A DNA stretch of 64,000 nt from Oscillospiraceae bacterium (GTDB lineage: Bacteria > Bacillota > Clostridia > Oscillospirales > Oscillospiraceae). The first letter of the stretch is position 1; each line of letters begins with the position of its first letter. A program made the position numbers and the translations under genes. A model generated the notes under the pieces. The model did no database searches. It was given only the letters and a program-made list of their open reading frames with translations, and was not told the origin of the DNA. Shown in pieces: positions 8,770 to 17,304 of the stretch. Location of the stretch: the NCBI GenBank assembly GCA_017538965.1, contig JAFYHU010000005.1, forward strand, positions 37,984 to 101,983, written 5' to 3'.

Positions 8770-9033
8770 ATGCAGATACTGATGGATATCGGCATCATCG
8801 CGGTTGCGATTCTGCTGATTTATGTCGGAGTGAAAATTCTTGCCGCACCGATCAGGGGCATTGTGAAATTTCTGCTCCATGCCGGATTGGGAATTCTGGT
8901 CCTGATCCTGGTCAATATCGTAAGCGGCTTCTTTAATATCTATGTTCCGATTACCTGGACCAGCGTCGTGGTTTCGGGACTGGCGGGAATTCCGGGCATC
9001 GCGCTGCTGATCCTGCTGAAGCTTCTGTTCTAA
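8770..9033 (+). CDS. bofA: BofA family protein (pro-sigma-K processing regulator-like)
   Basis: The 87-residue protein has two or three hydrophobic helices; APIRGIVKFLLHAGLGILVLILVN matches the BofA/YaaN-type core. In Bacillus, BofA anchors and inhibits the SpoIVFB intramembrane protease until the sigma-K checkpoint is passed. Its presence points to a sporulating lineage or a descendant of one. It lies between the PMT gene (13 bases) and the topoisomerase pair (12 bases), so it is part of one transcription unit rather than a dedicated sporulation locus. The length fits the family. Confidence 0.8.
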   Translation: MQILMDIGIIAVAILLIYVGVKILAAPIRGIVKFLLHAGLGILVLILVNIVSGFFNIYVPITWTSVVVSGLAGIPGIALLILLKLLF

Positions 9034-9045
9034 AAGGAGTACTGT

Positions 9046-11058
9046 ATGCCGAAAGCAAAAACAACAATGGTTCCCGAATACGGAAATGAAAGCATCTCTC
9101 AGCTGCAGGGGCCGGACCGTGTCCGGCTGCGTCCCGGCGTCATCTTCGGATCGGACGGTCTGGACGGCTGCGAGCATGCCGTGTTCGAGATTCTGTCCAA
9201 TGCCATCGATGAGGCCAGAGAAGGCTTCGGAAATCAGATTACGGTGACCTATTACCGGGACCGCAGCATCGAGGTGGAGGATTTCGGGCGCGGCTGCCCG
9301 CTGGACTGGAATCCGCGCGAGCAGCGCTGGAACTGGGAGCTGGTCTTCTGCGAGCTGTATGCCGGCGGAAAATACAACAACAACGAAGAGGGAAGCGATT
9401 ACGGATTTGCCCTCGGCCTGAACGGCCTTGGCTCCTGCGCGACGCAGTATGCCTCGCGGTATATGGACGTAACGGTAAGAAGAGACGGCTTTCGCTATGA
9501 CATGCGCTTTGAGCGGGGCTATCCGGTCGGGAAAAAGAACGAAGAGCTGATGAAAAGCCCGACAGACCGGAAAAAGACCGGCACCGTGATTCGCTGGCTG
9601 CCGGATCTGGATGTGTTTACGGACATCGATATCCCTGCCGAGTACTTTGACGACTGTCTGCGCCGTCAGGCCGTGGCCAACGCCGGCGTGACCTTCCGGC
9701 TGCGGCTGGAAAAGCCGGAAGGCGGCTTCGAGACCAGAGAATATCTCTATCCCAACGGCATTGTCGACTACGTCAAGGAACTGGCCGGAGATGCCCCGCT
9801 GACGCAGCCGCGCTTCATCCAGACGGAGAGAAAGGGCCGGGACCGCGAGGACAAGGAAGATTACAAGCTCAAGATATCCTGCGCGTTCTGCTTTTCCAAC
9901 CGTGTCAAACTTCTGGAGTATTATCACAATTCCTCCTGGCTGGAGAACGGCGGAGCGCCGGACAAGGCGGTCAGAAGCGCTTTTCAGTCGGCCATCGACG
10001 GCTATATCCGGGCAAGCGGGAAGTATCAGAAGAACGAATCCGCCATCAAGTTCCAGGATATTCAGGACTGCCTGGTGCTCGTGACCAACTGCTTCTCGAC
10101 CCGGACCTCGTATGAAAACCAGACCAAGAAGTCCATCACCAACCGCTTCATCCAGACGGCGATGACGGAGTTCTTCAAGGAGCAGCTGGAAGTCTATTTT
10201 CTGGAGAACAAAGCCGACGCCGACCGGATTGCCGACCAGGTTCTGATCAACAAGCGAAGCCGCGAAACGGCAGAACGCGCCCGCATCGTGACCAAGACCA
10301 AACTGGCAGGAAAGGTGGACATCGGCAACCGGGTTCAGAAGTTCGTCGACTGCCGCAGCCGCGATGCGGACAAACGCGAAATCTATATCGTGGAAGGCGA
10401 TTCAGCTCTGGGTGCCTGCAAGCTCTCGCGAGACGCCGAATTCCAGGGAATCATGCCTGTCAGGGGCAAGATTCTGAACTGCCTGAAGGCCGACTACGTG
10501 CGCATCTTCAAGAGCGAGATCATCACCGATCTGATCAAGGTGCTCGGCTGCGGCGTCGAGGTCAAGGACAAACACATCAAAGACCTGACGGCATTTGATC
10601 TGTCCGCGCTGCGCTGGAACAAGGTGATCATCTGCACGGACGCGGATGTGGACGGGTATCAGATCCGGACGCTGATCCTTACGATGCTGTACAGGCTGGT
10701 GCCGACGCTGATCCGTGAGGGCCTGGTATACATTGCCGAGTCGCCGCTGTACGAGATCAACGCCAAGGGAAAGACCTGGTTTGCGTATACGGAAAAGGAG
10801 AAAAGCGAGATTCTCGCCGGCCTGAAAAACACGAAGGCCAGCATCAGCCGCAGCAAGGGACTGGGCGAGAATGATCCGGATATGATGTGGCTGACCACGA
10901 TGAACCCCGAAACGCGGCGGCTGATCCGCGTCATGCCCGAGGATACCGAAGAGATGGCAAGAATGTTTGACCTGCTCCTCGGCGACAATCTCGAAGGCCG
11001 AAAGAACCATATCGCTCTCTACGGCGCCAATTTCCTCGACCAGGCCGATTTAAGCTGA
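9046..11058 (+). CDS. Type IIA topoisomerase, ATPase/Toprim subunit (ParE/GyrB-like)
   Basis: The 670-residue protein has an N-terminal GHKL ATPase (EILSNAIDEARE, then VEDFGRGCPLD and GLNGLGSCAT), a transducer domain, and a Toprim domain (YIVEGDSALGACK near residue 449, CTDADVDGYQIRTL near residue 533). All metal and ATP motifs appear intact. The N-terminal region NPREQRWNWELVFCELYAGGKYNN deviates from gyrase GyrB and matches the divergent topoisomerase IV-like pair found beside canonical gyrase in many Clostridia. It partners with the downstream A subunit, 9 bases away, to decatenate or relax DNA. AAAAGGAG precedes the ATG. Confidence 0.9.
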   Translation: MPKAKTTMVPEYGNESISQLQGPDRVRLRPGVIFGSDGLDGCEHAVFEILSNAIDEAREGFGNQITVTYYRDRSIEVEDFGRGCPLDWNPREQRWNWELVFCELYAGGKYNNNEEGSDYGFALGLNGLGSCATQYASRYMDVTVRRDGFRYDMRFERGYPVGKKNEELMKSPTDRKKTGTVIRWLPDLDVFTDIDIPAEYFDDCLRRQAVANAGVTFRLRLEKPEGGFETREYLYPNGIVDYVKELAGDAPLTQPRFIQTERKGRDREDKEDYKLKISCAFCFSNRVKLLEYYHNSSWLENGGAPDKAVRSAFQSAIDGYIRASGKYQKNESAIKFQDIQDCLVLVTNCFSTRTSYENQTKKSITNRFIQTAMTEFFKEQLEVYFLENKADADRIADQVLINKRSRETAERARIVTKTKLAGKVDIGNRVQKFVDCRSRDADKREIYIVEGDSALGACKLSRDAEFQGIMPVRGKILNCLKADYVRIFKSEIITDLIKVLGCGVEVKDKHIKDLTAFDLSALRWNKVIICTDADVDGYQIRTLILTMLYRLVPTLIREGLVYIAESPLYEINAKGKTWFAYTEKEKSEILAGLKNTKASISRSKGLGENDPDMMWLTTMNPETRRLIRVMPEDTEEMARMFDLLLGDNLEGRKNHIALYGANFLDQADLS

Positions 11059-11067
11059 GGTTCCCTT

Positions 11068-13305
11068 ATGAGAAAGAAAAAGAACGAAGAAACCCCGAAA
11101 ACCAAAGAGAATCCGAACGTCCTCGGCCTTCGCGGGGAAACCAGCGAGCAGGCAATCACCGACACGCTGGAGCAGAACTATATGCCCTACGCGATGAGCG
11201 TGATCGTCTCGCGCGCAATTCCGGAGATCGACGGCTTCAAGCCCTCGCACCGCAAGCTGCTGTATACCATGTATAAGATGGGCCTGCTCAGCGGCGCCAG
11301 AACCAAGAGCGCGAACATCGTCGGACAGACCATGAAGCTGAATCCGCACGGCGACGCTGCCATCTACGAGACCATGGTACGCCTTTCAGCAGGAAATCAG
11401 GCCCTGCTGACGCCGTTCGTCGATTCCAAGGGAAACTTCGGAAAAGTCTATTCCCGTGACATGGCATACGCGGCATCCCGCTATACCGAAGCCAAACTTG
11501 CGAAGATCTGCACAACGATGTTCGACGACATCGACAAGGACGCCGTTGACTTTGTGGATAACTATGACGGCAGCATGAAGGAGCCGGTCCTGCTTCCGAC
11601 GGCGTTTCCCAATGTGCTGGTATCCGCTAATTCGGGCATTGCGGTCGGCATGGCAAGCCAGATCTGCGGCTTCAACCTGAACGAAGTCTGCTCGGCTGCA
11701 ATCGCGCTGCTGCGCGACGGGGAAGCGGACCTGCTGAGCATCATGCCGGCGCCGGATTTCCCGACCGGCGGAGAGATTCTGTATGACCGCAGCGCCATGG
11801 AGGCGGTCTATCGGACAGGAAAGGGGAGTATCCCCGTCCGGGCCCGGTGGCAGTATCTGCAGAAGGAAAACATGATCGAAATCACGGAGATTCCCTATAC
11901 AACGACCTGCGAAGCAATCCTGGACAAGGTTGCCGAGCTGATCAAGGCCGGGAAAATCCGTGAGATTTCCGACATGCGCGATGAGACGGACCTTTCGGGT
12001 CTGCGGCTTGCGATCGATCTCAAGCGGGGAACAGATCCGGAAAAGCTGATGCAGAAGCTGTTCCGCAGCACAAGCCTGCAGGATGCCTTTCCCTGCAACT
12101 TCAACATCCTGATCGCCGGGAACCCCAGAGTCATGGGCGTGCAGGAGATTTTGGAAGAGTGGATCGCATGGCGCACGGAATGCGTCAAACGGCGCATCTA
12201 TCACGAACTGGAAGGGAAGAACAACCGGCTTCATCTTCTGGAGGGCCTTCAGAAGATCCTGCTGGACATCGACCGGGCAATTGAGATCATCCGCAATACG
12301 GAGCTCGAAAGCGACGTGGTGCCGAACCTGATGGTCGGCTTCGGAATCGACGAAATCCAGGCTGAATTCATCGCTGAGATCAAACTTCGCAATATCAACC
12401 GCGAATATATCCTGCGGCGAACAGCGGAAATCGAATCGCTGGAAAAAGAGATCGCCGCCCTGGAAAGCACGCTGAACAACCGGCGGAAGCTCCGCGCGGT
12501 TCTGATCGACGAACTCACTAAAATCAACCGGCAGTTCCCGACTCCACGGCGCAGCAGCATCGTCTATACCGACGAGCTGCCGGAACTCACCGAAGAGGAG
12601 CCGGTTTCCGAAGACCCGGTGACAGTCTTTCTGTCAAAAGAGGGTTATTTTAAGAAAATCACGCCGCTTTCTCTCCGAATGAGCGGCGAACACAAATATA
12701 AGGAAGGAGACAGTCTGCGCAGGAGTCTGGAGACAAACAACGCCAGGGAACTGCTCTTCTTCACGGACCGGCAGCAGGTATACCGCCTGAAGCTGTCGGA
12801 AGTCGAGGCAACCAAAGCGTCCACGCTGGGATTCTTCCTGCCCACGCTGCTGAAGATGGACGAGGGAGAGTCCGTGCTGGATATGGTTGATCCGCAGGAC
12901 TATTCGGGCTCGCTGATGCTTGCCTTCCAGAACGGAAAGCTGGCACATATTCCGATGAGCGCCTGGCAGACGAAAACGTACAGAAAGAAGCTGATCAACG
13001 CATATTCGGACAAGAGCCCGCTGGTCGGAATCGTCCCGATTGAAAAGGAGACCGATCTGCTGCTGATTACGGACGACGGCAGAGCCCTCATCGTAAATTC
13101 GACCCTTATCTCCGTCAAGCCCACCAGAAACAGCCAGGGCATCACCGTTCTTACACTGCGCGGGAAAAAGAAACTGCTGTCGATCCAGCCTTATCAGGAG
13201 GGAGACCTGAAAGATCCGACCCGCTATCGTGCCCGCAATCTCCCGAAAGCTCCGGTGGCGATGAAGCCGGAAGACCGGGGAGAGGAGCAGATGAGTCTGT
13301 TATGA
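11068..13305 (+). CDS. Type IIA topoisomerase, cleavage subunit (ParC/GyrA-like)
   Basis: The 745-residue breakage-reunion subunit begins with the family core (YAMSVIVSRAIPEIDGFKPSHRK near residue 37). The catalytic Tyr lies in AASRYTEAKL near residue 136. A coiled-coil region with the C-gate spans ~360-480, and a beta-pinwheel-like C-terminal domain begins near 510. No clear GyrA box (QRRGGKG type) is visible, which favours a ParC-like role over supercoiling. The start follows the upstream subunit by 9 bases with a weak ribosome site, so coupling is likely. Its stop overlaps the next gene by 4 bases (ATGA). Confidence 0.9.
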   Translation: MRKKKNEETPKTKENPNVLGLRGETSEQAITDTLEQNYMPYAMSVIVSRAIPEIDGFKPSHRKLLYTMYKMGLLSGARTKSANIVGQTMKLNPHGDAAIYETMVRLSAGNQALLTPFVDSKGNFGKVYSRDMAYAASRYTEAKLAKICTTMFDDIDKDAVDFVDNYDGSMKEPVLLPTAFPNVLVSANSGIAVGMASQICGFNLNEVCSAAIALLRDGEADLLSIMPAPDFPTGGEILYDRSAMEAVYRTGKGSIPVRARWQYLQKENMIEITEIPYTTTCEAILDKVAELIKAGKIREISDMRDETDLSGLRLAIDLKRGTDPEKLMQKLFRSTSLQDAFPCNFNILIAGNPRVMGVQEILEEWIAWRTECVKRRIYHELEGKNNRLHLLEGLQKILLDIDRAIEIIRNTELESDVVPNLMVGFGIDEIQAEFIAEIKLRNINREYILRRTAEIESLEKEIAALESTLNNRRKLRAVLIDELTKINRQFPTPRRSSIVYTDELPELTEEEPVSEDPVTVFLSKEGYFKKITPLSLRMSGEHKYKEGDSLRRSLETNNARELLFFTDRQQVYRLKLSEVEATKASTLGFFLPTLLKMDEGESVLDMVDPQDYSGSLMLAFQNGKLAHIPMSAWQTKTYRKKLINAYSDKSPLVGIVPIEKETDLLLITDDGRALIVNSTLISVKPTRNSQGITVLTLRGKKKLLSIQPYQEGDLKDPTRYRARNLPKAPVAMKPEDRGEEQMSLL

Positions 13306-14447
13306 AGCGCCTGTTTCTTCTTTTCTTCTTTCTGGCAGTCTTTCTGACAGGCTGCGGATTCTTTGACGAGACCTATGTTGTGGAGTCAGACTATCCTCTG
13401 CCTGACAGAAAGGAAAGCAGCAAAGAGGATACCGTCGCCGTTACCGGCCTTGCCGACCTTCGGGAAGCGATCCGCAACACCGTCGCGGAAGGCGCATCGG
13501 AGAGGACAATTCTGTTCGATCTGGCTTATCCCGGCAACCCCATGGAAGATCTCGCATCCGCATGCTGGCAGGTCAGAACCGAAGACGCACTCTGCGCATA
13601 CTGTGTGGAAAACATCGCCTATGAGACAAGGCAGATCGTTTCGTATACGGAAGCAAAGCTGAACGTGTCCTACAGCTCGGGGGCACTCCCGGTGGATGAA
13701 ATCATCAAGATGCCCTACGCCACGGACCTGGATGACAGAATCGCAGAGGCGATCAGTTCAGGAAGAAGCCGTCTTGCGATATTGATCAACCGTTCGGTTC
13801 TGACTTCCGAGAACATGGCATCGAGATTCTCCGAGGTCTATCGCAGCAACCCGGGACTGGCGCCGGAGGAACCGCATGTTTCGGTCAGCCTTTTTTCGGG
13901 AGGCGGCGGCACGCAGCGGCTATATGAGATTTCGCTGCGGAGCGACCTGACGGAAAAAGAGTTTCAGCGGCGCAAGGAAGAATTGGATGCTGTGGTTTTC
14001 CCGCCGGAAGACGATTTGGACGAGTATACCATCGCCCTTGATGCTTTTGAACAGCTGGCTGAATGCTGCAATCCGGAGGGACCGAATACCGTTTATGCCG
14101 CGCTGATCGAACAATGCGCATCACCGGAAGGAATTACGCTGGGCTATGTGGAGCTATGCCGCAAAGGCGGGCTGGAATGCATCGTTGTTGACGGGCAGAA
14201 GGACTGGGAGGATCATTGCTGGAACATCGTCAAAGTAAACGGACAGAACTATCATGTCGATGTATTCGCCGGGATGGAGGAAGGCTTTCTGAAATCTGAT
14301 GCGGATTTCTGGGGAGTCTATCGCTGGACGGTAGATGAGTATCCGAAGTGCGAATCTGACTATCTGCCTTACGAAGAAGAAGCAGCAGAAGATACGGAAA
14401 ATGAAGAAGAACCGGAAGAAGAGCTCCTAACCGAGGAAGACGAATAG
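13302..14447 (+). CDS. Lipoprotein with transglutaminase-like domain lacking the catalytic Cys
   Basis: The 381-residue predicted lipoprotein has hydrophobic residues 3-16 ending in a lipobox, LTGC. The region ~245-345 reads as a transglutaminase-like core: NTVYAALIEQ, LCRKGGLECIVVDG, then DHCWNIVKVNGQNYHVDVF with the His and Asp of the triad. Where active members carry Cys (G-V-C-x-G-Y) this protein has GITLGY, so the nucleophile appears to be Thr. It may be a pseudoenzyme that binds rather than cleaves. The acidic Glu-rich tail is ~25 residues long. It overlaps the topoisomerase A gene by 4 bases, and a strong terminator follows. Confidence 0.78.
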   Translation: MKRLFLLFFFLAVFLTGCGFFDETYVVESDYPLPDRKESSKEDTVAVTGLADLREAIRNTVAEGASERTILFDLAYPGNPMEDLASACWQVRTEDALCAYCVENIAYETRQIVSYTEAKLNVSYSSGALPVDEIIKMPYATDLDDRIAEAISSGRSRLAILINRSVLTSENMASRFSEVYRSNPGLAPEEPHVSVSLFSGGGGTQRLYEISLRSDLTEKEFQRRKEELDAVVFPPEDDLDEYTIALDAFEQLAECCNPEGPNTVYAALIEQCASPEGITLGYVELCRKGGLECIVVDGQKDWEDHCWNIVKVNGQNYHVDVFAGMEEGFLKSDADFWGVYRWTVDEYPKCESDYLPYEEEAAEDTENEEEPEEELLTEEDE

Positions 14448-14462
14448 GAAAGACGCAAAAAT

Positions 14463-14488
14463 ACCGGCCTTTCGGCCGGTGTTTTTTT
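14463..14488 (+). terminator. Terminator of the glpK-topoisomerase unit
   Basis: ACCGGCC and GGCCGGT form a 7-base stem with a 4-base loop, followed by GTTTTTTT. Confidence 0.9.
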
Positions 14489-14572
14489 GGTGCGCCTGAA
14501 GGGACTCGAACCCACACACATTTCTGTACGAGAACCTAAATCTCGCATGTCTACCAATTCCATCACAGGCGC
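14488..14572 (-). tRNA. tRNA-Leu (anticodon UAG)
   Basis: Acceptor arms GCGCCTG and CAGGCGC, D-arm GGAATTGGTAGAC, anticodon stem CGAGA/TCTCG with loop TTTAGGT (anticodon TAG), an extended variable arm and TTCGAGTCC make a class II tRNA-Leu. The 3' CCA appears to be encoded. Confidence 0.95.
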
Positions 14573-14577
14573 ATATG

Positions 14578-14604
14578 AAAAACCCTGCTGCAGCGGCAGC
14601 AGGG
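14578..14604 (-). terminator. Terminator of tRNA-Gly(GCC)
   Basis: CCCTGCTGC and GCAGCAGGG form a 9-base stem with a 4-base loop, followed on the minus strand by TTTTT. It sits between the two tRNAs, so tRNA-Leu relies on read-through or its own promoter. Confidence 0.75.
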
Positions 14605-14606
14605 AA

Positions 14607-14682
14607 TGGAGCGGGCAACGAGGCTCGAACTCGCTACCTCCACCTTGGCAAGGTGGCGCTCTACCGGATGAGCTATGCCCGC
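14607..14682 (-). tRNA. tRNA-Gly (anticodon GCC)
   Basis: Acceptor GCGGGCA pairs with TGCCCGC. The D-arm is AGCTCATCCGGTAGAGC, anticodon stem CCACC/GGTGG has loop TTGCCAA, and the T-loop is GTTCGAGCC. CCA is encoded. Confidence 0.96.
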
Positions 14683-14695
14683 GTCAGTGGTTGCT

Positions 14696-14723
14696 ATTTT
14701 ACCACAAAAAACAGCATTGTCAA
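14696..14723 (-). promoter_or_regulatory. Promoter of tRNA-Gly(GCC)
   Basis: On the minus strand TTGACA (14718-14723) and TAAAAT (14696-14701) have a 16-base spacer, about 14 bases before the tRNA. Confidence 0.75.
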
Positions 14724-14756
14724 GTGTTTTCAAAGCTCTTTTTGCAGCGGACATAC

Positions 14757-14785
14757 TTGCGCGGACGGGGAAAATGAAGTATACT
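14757..14785 (+). promoter_or_regulatory. Promoter of deoC-tgt
   Basis: TTGCGC and TATACT are separated by 17 bases, 30 bases before the deoC ATG. Confidence 0.7.
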
Positions 14786-14814
14786 CCAATTATCCAAGAG
14801 GAAGGGGAGAGAAT

Positions 14815-15480
14815 ATGGATATTCATGAGATTCTGAAAACCTGTGACCATACCCTGCTGAGAGTGGACGCCTCGTCGGCCGAGATCATGCAGTTATGCGA
14901 TCAGGCGATTCAATACGGATGTGCAAGCGTCTGCATTCCGCCCTGCCATGTGGCGGGAGCCAAACGCTATGTCGGCGACCGGCTGAAAATCTGCACGGTG
15001 ATCGGATTCCCGAACGGCTACTGCACCACAGCCGTCAAAGCCTTTGAGACCGCAGACGCCATCCGGAACGGTGCGGATGAAGTGGACATGGTCATCAATC
15101 TGTCCATGGTCAAGGACCGGTGCTGGGACCTCGTTAAAGCCGATATTCTGGCGGTTCGCAGAGCCAGCGAAGGAAAGATCCTGAAAGTAATCATCGAATG
15201 CTGCCTGCTGACAGAAGAGGAAAAGATCAAGCTCTGTGAGATCGTCACAGCCTGTCATGCGGACTTCATCAAGACATCCACAGGTTTTTCCAAGGGCGGC
15301 GCAACCCGCGAGGATGTCAGGCTGATGCGCGAGCACTGCCCGACAGCGGTAAAAGTCAAGGCAGCAGGCGGGATTTCCAGTCTTCAGGATGCGGAAGACT
15401 TCCTGGCGCTCGGAGCAGAGCGTCTCGGCACCAGCAGAATTGTCAAGCTCGCGATGGAACTGGATAAGGCATCTGAATGA
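14815..15480 (+). CDS. deoC: Deoxyribose-phosphate aldolase
   Basis: The 221-residue class I aldolase (TIM barrel) splits 2-deoxyribose 5-phosphate into glyceraldehyde 3-phosphate and acetaldehyde in deoxynucleoside catabolism. The Schiff-base Lys is in DFIKTSTGFSKGGAT near residue 155, the second Lys in VKVKAAGGI near residue 184, and the N-terminal DHTLL is typical. The ATG at 14815 follows GAGGAAGGGGAGAG; the longer upstream extension runs through the tRNA and is not credible. Its stop overlaps the tgt start by 4 bases. Confidence 0.95.
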   Translation: MDIHEILKTCDHTLLRVDASSAEIMQLCDQAIQYGCASVCIPPCHVAGAKRYVGDRLKICTVIGFPNGYCTTAVKAFETADAIRNGADEVDMVINLSMVKDRCWDLVKADILAVRRASEGKILKVIIECCLLTEEEKIKLCEIVTACHADFIKTSTGFSKGGATREDVRLMREHCPTAVKVKAAGGISSLQDAEDFLALGAERLGTSRIVKLAMELDKASE

Positions 15481-16613
15481 CGCAATTTCAACTGCTGAAA
15501 ACAGAAGGAAAAGCGCGCAGAGGAATTCTCCGGACTGCGCACGGCGATATTCAGACTCCGGTGTTCATGAATGTCGCAACACAGGCGGCGATCAAGGGTG
15601 CGCTTTCTTCGGAGGATCTGCAGCAGCTTCAATGCCAGGTTGTCCTCTCCAACACCTATCATCTGCACGTGCGTCCCGGAGATGAACTGATCCGTGAACT
15701 CGGCGGTCTGCACCGCTTCATGCGCTGGGACGGGCCGATTCTGACGGACAGCGGCGGATTTCAGGTTTTTTCTCTGGCAGGACTGCGAAAAATTCGGGAA
15801 GAAGGCGTTCGCTTTCACTCGCATGTCGACGGTCGTCTGCTTTTCATGGGGCCGGAAGAGAGCATGCGAATTCAGGCGAATCTCGGTTCGGATATTGCCA
15901 TGGCATTTGACGAATGCGTCAAGATTCCTTCACCCAGAAAATACGTAGAGGAATCCGCCGAGAGAACCGTGCGCTGGCTTGAGCGCTGCAAGGCAAGCTG
16001 GCAGCGGTTTCTGCAGGAGGAAGGGGCCGTCAATCCCGGGCAGATGCTTTTCGGGATCAATCAGGGGGCTGTTTTTCCGGATATTCGCCGCGAAAATATG
16101 AAGCGAATCGCCGAACTGGACCTTCCGGGATATGCTATCGGCGGGCTTGCCGTCGGAGAAAGCCACCAGGAGATGTACGACACCATCGAAGTCGTCGAAG
16201 AATGGATGCCTGCGGACAAACCGCGTTATCTGATGGGGGTCGGCACTCCGTCCAACATCATCGAATCGGTTGCGAGAGGCGTTGATTTCTTTGATTGCGT
16301 AATGCCAGCGAGAAACGGCAGGCATGGGCATCTGTTTACAAAAAAGGGCATCCTGAATATCAAGAATGAAAAATACGCGCGGGACGAGGGACCGATCGAC
16401 CCGAGCTGCAACTGCCCGGTTTGCAGGCAGTATTCCAGGGCCTATCTCAGGCATCTGGTCAAGGCAGAGGAAATGCTTGCCATGCGCCTGGCGGTTACTC
16501 ATAATCTGTTCTTCTACAACAACATGATGCAGGAGATTCGGGACAGTCTTGACAGAGATTGTTTTGAGGAATACAGAAGAGAGCATTCAAAAATCTTTGA
16601 TGAGCGAATATAA
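15477..16613 (+). CDS. tgt: Queuine tRNA-ribosyltransferase
   Basis: The 378-residue TIM-barrel enzyme exchanges guanine 34 of GUN-anticodon tRNAs for preQ1 or queuine. The N-terminal MNVATQAAIKG, the substrate motif TDSGGFQVFSL (first catalytic Asp), GGLAVGE, DFFDCVMPARNGRHG (nucleophile Asp region) and the zinc-site Cys cluster CNCPVCRQY plus a downstream His are all present. It is coupled to deoC and followed by yajC, the common tgt-yajC order. Confidence 0.97.
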   Translation: MTQFQLLKTEGKARRGILRTAHGDIQTPVFMNVATQAAIKGALSSEDLQQLQCQVVLSNTYHLHVRPGDELIRELGGLHRFMRWDGPILTDSGGFQVFSLAGLRKIREEGVRFHSHVDGRLLFMGPEESMRIQANLGSDIAMAFDECVKIPSPRKYVEESAERTVRWLERCKASWQRFLQEEGAVNPGQMLFGINQGAVFPDIRRENMKRIAELDLPGYAIGGLAVGESHQEMYDTIEVVEEWMPADKPRYLMGVGTPSNIIESVARGVDFFDCVMPARNGRHGHLFTKKGILNIKNEKYARDEGPIDPSCNCPVCRQYSRAYLRHLVKAEEMLAMRLAVTHNLFFYNNMMQEIRDSLDRDCFEEYRREHSKIFDERI

Positions 16614-16617
16614 GCGC

Positions 16618-16646
16618 TTGCAAAGAAGACAAATGCATTGTATAAT
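16618..16646 (+). promoter_or_regulatory. Promoter of yajC
   Basis: TTGCAA and a perfect TATAAT are separated by 17 bases. It starts just after the tgt stop codon. Confidence 0.8.
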
Positions 16647-16675
16647 ACATGCGATTTCTTTGGGGAGGTAACAAT

Positions 16676-17014
16676 ATGAACCCGATTTTAACTGCAGAAG
16701 CAGGTGCTGCTGGCGGCGGGATGTCTATGATCCTTATGCTGGTCGCGATGTTTGCGATTTTCTATTTTCTGATCATCAGACCCGAAAATAAAAAGAAAAA
16801 GAAAACGGAAGAGATGCGAAGCGCGCTTTCTCTCGGCGACGGCATTACCACGATCGGCGGAATCACGGGAAAAATCGTACAGATTACGGAAGATACCGTC
16901 ACCTTCGAGACCGGGGAAGACCGTGTTCGGCTTCAGGTCAAGAAGTGGGCCATTTCCACGACCGATAAAATCGAAGCTGCCGAGGCATCGGAAGCAGCCA
17001 AAAAGAAAAGATAA
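16676..17014 (+). CDS. yajC: Preprotein translocase subunit YajC
   Basis: The 112-residue protein has one transmembrane helix (residues ~15-33, ending in IFYFLIIRPENKKKKK), the YajC hallmark. The soluble domain GDGITTIGGITGKIVQI follows. It associates with SecDF and SecYEG at the cytoplasmic membrane. I chose the ATG at 16676 because GGGGAGGT lies 8 bases upstream; the earlier in-frame ATG lies within the promoter. Confidence 0.93.
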   Translation: MNPILTAEAGAAGGGMSMILMLVAMFAIFYFLIIRPENKKKKKTEEMRSALSLGDGITTIGGITGKIVQITEDTVTFETGEDRVRLQVKKWAISTTDKIEAAEASEAAKKKR

Positions 17015-17031
17015 GAAAACATCATTCCTGA

Positions 17032-17059
17032 TACAGCGCCGTTTGGCGCTGTATTTTTT
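17032..17059 (+). terminator. Terminator after yajC
   Basis: TACAGCGCC and GGCGCTGTA form a 9-base stem with loop GTTT, followed by TTTTTT. Confidence 0.9.
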
Positions 17060-17304
17060 ACCAATAAACGGTTAACATAATGCCGATTTTTCTGTAAGCA
17101 ACAAGATGTTGTATATAACAGGTATACAGGAATCAATATATATGTCAAAACGGATAAAATATCTCTCAAATCGACAATTAATAGAAACAATCAATTTACA
17201 TAATAATGGCTTTTCGCAAGAAAAGACTTGAAAAATACTTGAATTTGTAATATATTGTTGCTGTATCACCACTAAGGATTACCTGAAGATCGAAGGAAAA
17301 AAGC
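17060..17304. other. AT-rich gap before xerD
   Basis: Beyond the xerD promoter near its right end I see no ORF, RNA fold or repeat. The base composition is far more AT-rich than the flanking genes. Confidence 0.5.
17228..17256 (+). promoter_or_regulatory. Promoter of xerD
   Basis: TTGAAA and TATATT are separated by 17 bases. Confidence 0.7.
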
